Below the pieces are notes generated by a model, which was not told the origin of the DNA, did not search any database, and was given only the letters and a program-made list of their open reading frames with translations. A DNA stretch of 64,000 nucleotides from Brienomyrus brachyistius (taxonomy: Eukaryota > Chordata > Actinopteri > Osteoglossiformes > Mormyridae): the NCBI RefSeq assembly GCF_023856365.1, contig NC_064534.1, positions 11,428,536 to 11,492,535 on the forward strand, read 5' to 3'. The position numbers and the translations under genes are program-made. Below, piece by piece: positions 37,001 to 46,172 of this stretch; positions within the stretch are counted from its first letter, which is position 1; each line of letters starts with the position of its first letter.

Positions 37001-39720
37001 AAAGAACACTTAAAGCGGAGAACCATTAACATGCCCACTGCCTTGTTTCTGTCTTTTCAACTCTGCATCGTATGGAACTCCATAGAGGAAACGCATCATT
37101 ATCTTTTTCTGTCTCGTGTGAAGATTACAGCCTATTTTTCTTGTGATCTTGATGTAGCCGCAGTTTTTTTTTTTTTCCTCGAGATCACAATTTATTTTCT
37201 TGAGATGAAAAAATAACAAAAGTCATCATCTCGTGAAAACAAAAGTTGTAATTAGACACGCAAACCTCATTTGTCACGAGGAAGAGGAAATACCATAGCT
37301 TATGCTATTGAATCAACGCACTCTTTTTATTGCATTCCCACCAAAAATTGAAAATTCCCCCCCCCCCCCCGTTTGCTACATATAAGTGGGAAATTCTCTC
37401 CCATTATGAGAAATGAATTTTGAGCCCTGAATGCATGTCCTCTGTGGACTTCTGTAGCATTGAATTTTAGAGAATTATTACTTTAAAAATTGACTACAGC
37501 AGTAAAACTGTATTTCACACTATTCTGATTAAACCTGGGGAGATAGATGGTGGTGATCAGCTACAGTCTGTTATGCCAGGACTCTAATCCCATGACCCGA
37601 AGGTTGTTGGTTTCAACCCCAGCTTCAACAAAATAATCACATGTCCCTGGGCCCCTAACCCCCAAATCCATGGGTGCCCCTGCAGGTGGCTGCCCTTCCC
37701 TGCCAAGCTTGCTCTCTTCCACATGTGTGCCATGGAGAGCAAGATGGAGTAAGCAGAAAGAGGTTCCCCACAGGGAGCAATTAAGTGATGTTATTGACCA
37801 AGGGCTCTTTTTCCATGTCATCCTCCCATCTATTGACTGTTGAAGACAGAGCTCTGACAACATAATCACCTTTCGGGGTTGAAAAGGCTTCATTCCCACA
37901 AATTGATTTATTTTCTTATCACTTTCGCTCAGAAACGGCAGATCTGGTTCAATGGTATGACAAGGCCGGAGGTTGCGCCCATAATTCATGCAAGACGTCA
38001 TGAAAGCTTAGAAAAAGGTGGATAAGGAAACATGAGCATTTTGGTCCTTTGTTTAGCATCACTACTGACAGCGAAAATCGTGTTGGTTTTGCATGTCTTC
38101 TCTGCTTAGCATCACCACCGTGCATTTTGACTGTCAAAAGATGTACCTGTTTATCAACCTCCCAAGGCTACGGTAGCAGTCTCTCTCGGGTTTGCTGCTG
38201 CATATTGAATACCCAGTCTTATGTAATACTGAGTGTCCATCTTACTTCAATACAGATATCCCCCGCTGTTCGAAAGTAAAAGGTTCCTATGAAACCTTTT
38301 ATAAGCCAAAATGGCAAAGCAGCAATTACCATTAATTTATAAGGGGAACATTTCTGAGTGTTTCAAGACCAAAAAAAAATCATCTATCACATACCAAATA
38401 ACATGAAAACCTAAAATAACTAACATATAGTAAAATCAGGAATGGTGTGATAAATGCACAGCCTGTATAAAGTAGAAATAAAGTATTTACAGTATAGTTT
38501 TACTAATCAGAATCAATGCAGTCACGCATCGCTTAACAACAGGGATACGTTCTGAGAAATGCCTCATTAGATGTTAATGTAGGTCCTTCATGAAGGTGAA
38601 GTGGCATGAAGTGAACGTTCATAAACTGGTGGATGCCCATGTTAAGTGGCAGGGCCCCTACAGTACTGAGTACCACCTTTGCTGCAAACTTTTTTGCAAC
38701 CTTGTGTTACAGCGATGTTAGATGTGTCTCTGTTGATCATGTGTCTGCTTAGCTTTTCAGCGAGGCTGCAGCGTTCTTCCCGGCGATCATGTGCCAGTCC
38801 CCGGATCCTCCATCACGGTTCTTCTTAAGTCCAGGGGACCTTGGAAGGGAAGATGAACTCCTCTCGCCTCTCTGTCCGGCGGATTTTGGAGCCTACGATG
38901 CCAGTAGCTCACTTAGTGTGAAGGATGAGGCAGTGGCACTTGAACTTGGTTTGGGTCGTGGCTCAGGAGCGGCTACAGACCTCGACGGCCGTTTCCTCAC
39001 GAGCAGGGATTCCTGCATGGCACAGGAACCTAAGGAATCACGCATGAAATACACAGCCCGGCTTCAGCAGATAAGCTGGCCTTTCACGGACCCCCACCCC
39101 CATGGTCTCTCTGTGGAAGATCCTTTCCGAATGGCCGCTGAAACAGCCCATAATTCACTGCTCCCAAAATATTCACAGGAGCTGTTTCTGCCCTGCCCTA
39201 CAGGGCCCCAGTGGAGGGCCAGTACCTCCCTAGGGAACACTACCAATGACATCACTGTCCACTGGAAGGGGTGTTTCAACAGGGGGGTGGAAGGGAAGAG
39301 GAATGCAGAAAGGATGGAAAAGGAAGATGTGACAGAAGGTACCAAGAAACCTAAAGTATAAATACAGCTTGTTCTTTAAGAGCCATAATAGGCACCTTAA
39401 TTTGGTGCTGCAGATAAAAGGCAGCACTGAGCACCTATTTCAGATGCTGTATGTAATCTAACTGTAGCCTGCAATTTTATCTGCTTTTCGTATTCGACCT
39501 AAACGCTTGATCTTCTGCAAGCGGGGTTTGTGAATCATAAGCCAATATTAATATTTTATGTCCCCGCAGCCCTGTACTGGTATAGAAGATGGATGGATAT
39601 TTTATTTACTATACTTTTGCTTCTATTTCATCAGTTATACCGCATGCGGCAAAGAGAAAACTGACCTACGAAAGAATCCCCGGTCGTGGTGATGGACAAA
39701 CACGGCTCATGTTCTCCTAG
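19063..39720 (+). CDS. shoc1: Shortage in chiasmata 1 homologue (SHOC1/ZIP2-like meiotic crossover factor), 29 coding exons
   Basis: SHOC1 is a degenerate XPF-like protein that, with SPO16, binds branched recombination intermediates and promotes crossovers in meiosis I. I joined 29 coding exons (listed in the next three entries). They total 4023 nt, 1340 aa, with every phase matching. Diagnostic segments: [48 protein letters not shown] (VVEY at 846-849, the place of the XPF nuclease motif, without its catalytic acidic/basic set), [31 protein letters not shown] and PEVPEKVIK. The C-terminus is [22 protein letters not shown]. The human protein is about 1444 aa. The chosen start, [15 protein letters not shown], is the first ATG of a frame that stays open up to the acceptor at 19009-19010, so a longer N-terminus is possible. 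Linkage to ugcg supports orthology. Confidence 0.93.
20375..20470 (+). repeat. SINE remnant in shoc1 intron 3
   Basis: It keeps the GAGTTTGCATG, CTAAGTTGCCC and GTGTGCGGATGGGCC landmarks of the SINE family in the right order but is strongly diverged. It lies between coding exons 3 and 4. Confidence 0.45.
21428..21447 (+). repeat. G20 homopolymer
   Basis: An uninterrupted run of G in shoc1 intron 4. It is a slippage-prone tract and its real length may differ from the assembly. Confidence 0.8.
23374..25086 (+). other. shoc1 intron 8 (1.7 kb)
   Basis: It starts close to a CATC tandem repeat (23393-23416), possibly a SINE tail. CT-rich sequence follows at 23580-23830 that I cannot classify, then AT-rich DNA, then a decayed SINE at 24563-24830. 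I found no alternative exon. Confidence 0.6.
24563..24830 (+). repeat. Degenerate SINE in shoc1 intron 8
   Basis: The GAGTTTGCATGTTCTC block, the CCAAAG-like block before ACATGCAG and a GTGTGTGTGAGTG block follow one another as in the intact copies. Head and tail are eroded. Confidence 0.6.
26125..26260 (+). repeat. SINE head fragment in shoc1 intron 9
   Basis: A box-A-like GGTGGCCTGATGACTAAG head, an eroded box B, and the TTCATGTTCTCCC block are present. The element stops about 100 bp before exon 10. Confidence 0.55.
26640..26822 (+). repeat. SINE tail fragment in shoc1 intron 10
   Basis: It has the TGGACTGGCATTC, GGGATAGTCTTCAGACCCCC and GGATGGATGA tail blocks. It ends about 80 bp before the exon starting at 26900. 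Confidence 0.65.
29041..29228 (+). repeat. Minisatellite filling a 195-bp shoc1 intron
   Basis: Imperfect units of about 40-55 bp built on GTACAGAGAGTCAGT, then GGT-CAGG-TGACTGTGAGTCT, occur about four times. They occupy nearly the whole intron between coding exons 15 and 16, from just after the donor at 29035 to just before the acceptor at 29228-29229. The branch-point and pyrimidine tract (TGTTTCTTTGTGTTCAG) lie at its 3' edge. Confidence 0.75.
30676..30978 (-). repeat. Degenerate full-length SINE in shoc1 intron 18
   Basis: On the plus strand it begins with CCATC repeats, has TTTGGACTGTGGGA and ACTCCACACA in the middle, and ends with ACTGAACCACCGTGCCACTCC, the reverse of the tRNA-like head. 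It is diverged compared with the copy at 34651. Confidence 0.75.
32212..32383 (+). repeat. 5'-truncated SINE in shoc1 intron 20
   Basis: It has only the 3' half: AATTGCCCATAGGTGTG, GTGCCCTGTGATGGGCTGG, GGGATAGGCTCCGGACCCCC, GGATAAGCGGTTTGG and three GGAT units. The sequence is close to the UGT-array copies, so it is a fairly young insertion. Confidence 0.85.
33913..33951 (+). other. shoc1: Possible 39-nt cassette exon in shoc1 intron 23
   Basis: A TAG acceptor at 33910-33912 and a GTAAGC donor at 33952-33957 bracket 39 nt that read in frame as [13 protein letters not shown] with phase 0 on both sides. The conserved protein is continuous without it (IFTQ joined to ELEALRID), so if used it is an alternative insertion of 13 residues. 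I infer this from splice signals and frame only. Confidence 0.35.
34651..34996 (-). repeat. Near full-length tRNA-derived SINE in shoc1 intron 25
   Basis: On the minus strand: head GTGGTGCAGTGGTTAGCAC, box-B-like GGGTTCGAGTCTCC, a core with GAGTTTGCATGTTCTCC, and tail GGATAAGCGGTTTGG plus GGAT repeats. Short direct repeats (AATAATCC) flank it, overlapping the tail. It contains a (CA)n expansion at 34759-34780. It begins 8 bp after the exon ending at 34642. The family resembles tRNA-derived SINEs of many ray-finned fish; I do not assign a library name. Confidence 0.9.
36181..38752 (+). other. shoc1 intron 27 (2.6 kb)
   Basis: The largest shoc1 intron. It contains a T-run and CTCGAGATCACAA-type repeated words at 37110-37270, a C-run near 37356, and two stretches resembling pogo/Tigger-type DNA transposon ends at 38254-38700. 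No exon was found: the open frames (for example 37561-38001 minus) have no recognisable protein. Confidence 0.6.
38254..38700. mobile_element. Putative pogo/Tigger-like DNA transposon remnants
   Basis: Two words recall vertebrate Tigger-class nonautonomous elements: the start, ATATCCCCCGCTGTTCGAAA followed by TTCCTATGAAACC (38250-38300), and, at 38518-38570, CACGCATCGCTTAACAAC followed by GATACGTTCTGAGAAATG. I see no transposase. Assignment is from memory of similar repeats and needs a library search. Confidence 0.4.
39560..39600 (+). repeat. SINE tail scrap before the last shoc1 exon
   Basis: CCGCAGCCCTGTACTGG then AGAAGATGGATGGATA matches a SINE 3' end. It lies about 35 bp upstream of the final coding exon. 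Confidence 0.45.
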
Positions 39721-41044
39721 CGAACTGTGTAGCAATGTTCCTGTTCTTACTGACCTCTCATATTGCACCAGCTTTTTGCTTGATAAACGTTCAGCAAAAG
39801 ACCTTTTCCCTTTGGTACGGAAATATCAAGCATGTGGTTTATGCTAAATACAAATTCTGTAGTCAGTGTGGAGACAAATTACTTTGCAGAACCCAAGAAG
39901 CTACCCTGGAGTTATTTTTCCTTGTGCCTTTGTAGTGTTCATCATTCCATTGTGAGAGAATATCGCCAATTGGAAAGGAATAAACATTTCAGAACTAATT
40001 TATAGACACTGCAGTGTTCATGTTGCGGAAAAATTCCCGCTGCAAGACCTACAGTAGTTCTTAGTGTCCTCATGTTTCCAGCTAATGTTTTGGTATTCAA
40101 CATTTCAGAATAAACTTCTGCTTAAACGCGCATGTCAGTGTTGTTTCTCAGTAGTTCATCTCTTCCTGCTATATTGGCATGGAGTAGAACATGCAGTTTA
40201 TAGCTAAGCTGAAGGTAACAAATGGGTAATCAGAGATTGTTTTGCCCGGGACTCCAAAAGTACCATTTTTACTCAAACCTGTGTTAACTTTATATGAATT
40301 AACATACAGTTATGCTGCAGCAGGGATTGTGATCAGAGGAAGAAAATGTACATATTCAGTTCTTAACTGTGGTGAGATTAGAGCCCGTCCCTAAAAACAC
40401 AAAGGAACACCTGTCGACAAGCGTCACTTTGTTTATTTCCAAAGCATCATACAAGTGAAGGAAGTTTGGGGTGAGAGATTAGGGTCACCCAGATTCTAAC
40501 AGCCCTAGAGCAGTCAGGTATGAGGGTCTTACCCTGGGATGTAAATCCTCGGCCTTCTGGATGTGTGGCCCAAACCACTCACCAAAGAGGCCATATATAT
40601 ATATATACATGCAGCCGATGAAATTGGAGGTGCTGATGATTAAATTTGCCGAATGGGAGGGAGAGACACCATATGAAAAATTGCTGGGGGAACCTGCAGG
40701 ACCATAAGCTGTATTTATGCAACAATAGTGTGAATTATATCTGCAATGAAGAAGGAGTCCTGTGGGATAATGTAGGCGATCAGATTGCTGCAGTAATCCT
40801 ACCCTCATTATACACATGACCTCGGGTCCTGGAGAAATAATCGTGCCTTATTTGCATGCACATTTTGCATTTGCTGCTGTTTGCATTTTTTGCATTTACA
40901 TTTTAATGGAGCTCTGGTGTTGAACTATAAGCCACACAAGGAGAAGGAATTCATTAAGTTCTGCTATTTCAAAATATTACCATTTAAAGAAGAGGAACAT
41001 TTTGTCACTTATGAAATACACAATAAGAAGCAATAATACAGAAG
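39721..41044. other. Convergent gap between shoc1 and UGT gene A
   Basis: shoc1 ends rightward and UGT gene A ends leftward into this 1.3-kb gap. It holds the shoc1 poly(A) candidates, a short (TA)n at 40593-40606, and an ATTAAA on the minus strand (40902-40907), 138 nt after the gene A stop. It contains no other gene. Confidence 0.6.
39979..40114 (+). terminator. Candidate poly(A) signals of shoc1
   Basis: AATAAA occurs at 39979-39984 and again at 40109-40114, 259 and 389 nt after the shoc1 stop codon. Either could define the mRNA 3' end; no experimental evidence is available here. Confidence 0.5.
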
Positions 41045-44000
41045 TCATTCGCTTTTGCTTTTCGTTTTTGGTTTCCTGCAGCACTTCCTGAAGCAGAATC
41101 TGCAGGTTTTGAGGAAGAGGAGGACCGCCAGTGCCACCGTGGTTAGCAGCACGGCCAACACGTCCAGACTGTGGTACTGATACCAGGTCAAGTTGTGTGC
41201 CTGCACACGGAGGTGCTTGGCTCCTTTGTGCCGGATCACAAACTCGATCCAGAATACTGCTTGGTCCAGTGGGGTCATTGGCTGGTCGTGTTGAATCCTT
41301 GACAGTCTCATTGCATTCTCCTTATACCTGCCGATCACATAAAAAGATCACAAATGCCGTTTTGGTTAGCTGTGATTAATCAACTTCGTTCTGATTCATA
41401 TAGCTACAAATAATGTTTGTAACAGTTAGCACTGTTGGCTCACACCTTGGTCCCAGGTTCGAGTCTCCGCCTGGGTTACATGTGTGTGGAGTTTGCATGT
41501 ACTCCCCATGTCGTAGTGGGGTTTCCTCTGGTTACTCCGGATTCCCCCCACAGTCCAAAATCATGCTGAGGCTAATTGGACTTGCTAAATTACCCATAGG
41601 TGTGCATCTGTGAGTGAATGGTATGTGAGTGTGCCCTGCGATGGGCTGGCCCCCCATCTTGGGTTGTTCCCTCCCTCGTAGCCTTTGCTTCTGGGATAGG
41701 CTCCGGACTCCCCACAACCCAACAGGATAAGCGGTTTGGAAAATGGATGGATGTATCAGAAAGGAATTGTGCAGCAATAATGGTGATGGATGTTTGTTTC
41801 AGCTTGTCATATCTGAAAAGAAGTTTAATCATTGTGTATTGCTTACGATGGGTCATGGATCACGGTCCTGATGGCATCAACGAGATCTTTGGACTGCATG
41901 GAGTTAAAATCGAGGATGACAGCAGCCCCTTTAGCACGCATGTGGATCATGTTGTCCGGTTGGTCAGCAAACAAGGGGATTCCCACCATGGGTACCCCAT
42001 GGTAGATAGCTTCATACACTCCATTTGTCCCACCATGAGTGATGAAGGCCTTGGTCTTTGGGTGGCCTGGAGACAAAACAGGAGAACTCACCTGGAGTAC
42101 ATTTACATTTACATTACTCTTTACATTTTATTGCTTTGTTATGTTGTATATTTTTGGACGTCTCCGTTTAACATCGTACCTAACAGATCATTCTGAGGCA
42201 TCCAGTCATAAATCTTGGTGTTTGGGGCCAAATTCTCTGGATGTTCTTTGCTGTATCTCCAGAGAACCTGCTCAGTATGATGGTTATACAAAGGCTTTGT
42301 TAAGAGGACGGTACACTACACTCAGTCACCAACATCATGCAAGTGGAACACTCTTGAGATAGACCTCAGTACTCTGCCCCTCTGTGGATACTAGGTTGAA
42401 GGTTCAACAACAGGCAGGAAAATCAGCAGTTTAAAATTCTATATGAATCTGGCTTTACAAAATATCTTTCAAACGCTTGAAAAAGCATTTGTTTTACTCT
42501 TTGTTCCACTCCTTTTTCCATCAGTACTTCACAATTCATGTTTTGGTATTGACCTGCACTCAAAGGAATTTTTACAAATGAATGTGGTGTTTATGTACTT
42601 TGGCATCCTGAAGGCTATTTTTGTTTTTAATTTCTTTTTTCACAAGTTGGAATTACATTATTCACTATAAAGACCAAACTACTGTGAGAGACATCTTAAT
42701 CATTGAATTCAAAAGTTTCATTCAGACCCCTTGCCACAGGTGTATAAAATCAAGTATTTAGCCAAGTGGTCAGGTTTACAAAAAGTTGTGAAAGAAAGGG
42801 TCACTCTGAAGAGCTCAGTGAATTCAAGAATGGTACCGTCATAGGATGCCACCTTTGTAATAAGTCAGTTCGCGAAATTCTTTCCCTGTTATGTATTCCA
42901 TGGTCAACTGCAAGTGGTATCACTGCAAAGTGGAAGCATTTAGGAACGACAGAGACTCAGTCACAGAGTGGTAGAACATGTGATGTAATAGAACAGGGTT
43001 ATGTCACCAGCGCCATATTGACTCAATAGCTTCACATTTCCAGACTTTCTCTGGCATCAAACCCAGTTCAAAAACTGCCAGGAGCGTCTTACAATGGTCT
43101 TCCACAGCTGAGTAGCTGCTTGCAAGATTCTCATCACAAAGCATAATGCCATGCATCAGATGGAATGGTGTAAAGCATGCCGCCACTGGACTCCTGAGCA
43201 GTGGAAACGTGTTCTATAGAGTACTGTCTGATGAACAAATGTGAGTTTGGCTAATACCAGGAGAACGTGACCTATTTGACTGCATTGTGCCAACCCGAAA
43301 GTCCCACAGGCACACTCCAAAATCTTGTGGAAAGCCTTCCTGGAAGAGTGGCAGCTGTTATAACTGCAAAGGGGTGACCAACTCCATATTGATACCTATG
43401 GATTTAGAATGGGACGTCATAAAGGTTCCTGTAGGGGTAATGGCCCAATACTTTTGTCCATGTAGTGTACTTGTGCTTTTACCTGTAAGAATTACTTGTA
43501 CATATGCATTTCATCACTTTGTAAGGAAACAGCAGCAACTTAATCTTATGGGCACAAAACTAGATGACTGACCTTCTGCGGTAACTGTCCGAGAGCTGTA
43601 GCAATCATTTCTCCTTTCTCTTTGGTGAGGTTCTTCACCATTGACCCGAGTGAGAATACAACAATACCATCATCCCCAGAACTCTGCACAAACTCCTCCA
43701 TATCCTGGAAGAACAGTAGAACTTTAATTAGTTGGTTACAAAGAAACTATTTATCCTGTCAGTGTGTTTCATGGGAATTTTGCGTGAACATGTTTGATAT
43801 CATAGGCCTGAAATGCAATGTTTGTTAATCTGAAATCTATCTGTTTCTTTTTCCAAGACTTAATATAAAATATTCTTAAACCTGGATTCCCTCTCCTGTC
43901 TGTTGGAATTAAGGATAAGGGTGACAGTGAATTGTTAGTTTTAAATATCAGATACTTAGTTTTAAATATGCTGTATTCAGTCCTAAGAAGACAAGTCAGA

Positions 44001-46090
44001 AAGTGTCACGGTATATCAGGGCATGGACCAAGGAAGTAAAGGCAGGACTCCAGGGGTAAGGAGAATGTGGGGTTTAATCGAAGGGAAGATGATCAGGACC
44101 AGTGAACAGGCAAAACAACCACAATGAAGCTAGTGACCGGACTGGGGAAACATATATGAGGAAACGTGGACTTATATACATAAGACTAATTAACAACAAC
44201 GGGAAACAGCTGGTAACACGGGGATTCCACACGAGGTAGAGAGGGTGCGTGGCACACAGGAGGATCGGATGAGTGGGGCATGACACAAAGAATTTTTTTA
44301 CTGCGTTCGCCATTAATTCTATTTGCACAAGTGCGCATGAAGTTTTGTTTGGCTTTTTTTGTCAAAATATCCTTAATTTATGTTTCCTTATATGTTACTT
44401 TCCATCCATCTTCTATGATTTCAGACCTTATTAATTTTATATTGTCTGCTGTCTTTCTGTGTTGTATTATAAATATATATTAAATATATGTATATTTCAG
44501 ACATTCTCTTTGAAAGACATTAAAGAGGATTATCTTCTTCCACATCATGCCTCTGTGTATTCCATCACCTGCCTCTTCCACTATATATGTACACCATTGT
44601 GTATATATGTGTTATATATGAGTTGTTGTCTGAGCAAAGCCATTTATCAATGTTGTATAAAATCTATCAAATGGGGTGGCTAGCAACAAACAATCAATAT
44701 AAATTTTATTATAAAATATTTAGAAAATCATCTTTTGCTCCACAGTTTTAGAATTACTCAGAAGATTTACAGCTGCAGACTATTTTGCTTCCATTTGTTG
44801 TTGTTACAATTTTGGTTCTGCTCAAGTGTACATTTTTAGGTGTAGATTTTCCTCCATACAATCTTTTTGCGAAGCGGTAATAAGACCTTTCAAGGATCAA
44901 ATAGGGTAAGTAGAGAAATTAATGACAAATAGATCAGTCCGGTTCACAAGGATAAGCATCTAAATACTGTAACTCACCCTTCTCTTTGCTGTCACTAAGC
45001 GCCACTGGAAAATACTGACCAAATATTTTTACATCAGATCAAAATTCGGAGCTGAAGATGACATCACACCCAAGTTAACCACATTCCAGTACAACTCGGA
45101 AAGCCATTTAGTAACACCAGCTCTAGCTATAGGTTTATTGTTAGCAATACCAGTTGATAACAAGGCATTATGCAGTATTTTGCACGCACACACCGTAGCA
45201 ACATGTCCACAGATAGAGGTAGGAAAGTACTGTGTGTACGACTGATTTAATGAGACACAAATAAGACATAAGTGCTAATAAACAGCATAAAACTATAGCT
45301 TTCACGTATATTGATGAAGGGCGTAGCCATCTTGAATTCTAAGGTCGGGGATGTAAAGGTTCCTCCAACTTCAGATGGTGTTCCAGCAAATATTTCCAGC
45401 TAGGACCTTGGAAATGCCGACTTCCCAGTTCAAATGGAATGCACCATAAACTTTAAAGCCATTCATAAAATCCTTGCCCGTCTCAATATACTGTTCGGAT
45501 TTGTGTTTGTTGCAATACATCAGCCCTCTAATAGCCTGGTGGAATATCCCTGCTGTATACATGTATCGACCGTGACCATCGGGGTCCACGGCCTAAAGTA
45601 GCATGAACACAGGCTTCCGTGTGCACTACAGTCTGCAGCCGGAAAATGCACATGGAAAACTGAAGTATGAACTACCCTTTACTGCAAGAAATGCAAGATT
45701 CCGTGTTCATGACGACAGCTGATATGTGAGTGAGGTTGGTTGCCCAAAGATGCACAGCGTATCCAAGCCAAGATGCAGTTTTTTTTTTTTTACCAGAAAT
45801 AACTTTTAATATTAAACATACAATTTACCCTGCATATACACTGCCAGTCAGAGGGTTTTACACACCACTGGCTTTTTACCACTATTCAATCTATTTCATA
45901 AACTGCAGATTTTACATTCTTGTTAATTATTGGAAAGTTGAGTGAACAACTATAAATGAAGATGTAAGTCAAATAAAACAAGTTCCCTTTATAACATGGA
46001 AAGAGTATGTAACAGTACATGTCTGCCATCCTGTTAACTGGTTGTGTGGTGAGAATGAAATTCTAAGCAGTCCTCTGTGTGTGTGTGTGT

Positions 46091-46172
<82 letters not shown>

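Larger units (their letters stand above)
31963..39720 (+). other. shoc1: shoc1 coding exons 20-29 (XPF-like core and tail)
   Basis: Exons: 31963-32021, 32547-32715, 33074-33179, 33354-33465, 34012-34133, 34549-34642, 35636-35767, 36031-36180, 38753-39338, 39635-39720. Exons 21-27 encode the conserved nuclease-like and helix-hairpin-helix-like region. Exon 28 (195 codons) is low-complexity and weakly conserved. Exon 29 encodes the conserved final 28 residues. Exon 23 ends at a GC donor. For exon 28 I chose the acceptor at 38751-38752 because it keeps phase and gives [15 protein letters not shown]. Confidence 0.88.

Noticed and set aside
37561..38001. 146-codon open frame on the minus strand in shoc1 intron 27
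   Set aside because: No recognisable domain, no splice or promoter context, and composition like the surrounding intron.
41131..42362. Plus-strand open frames opposite UGT gene A exons 4-6 (also 49820-51215 and 57805-58965)
   Set aside because: They are antisense images of conserved UGT exons repeated in each copy; they cross splice sites and match no protein family.
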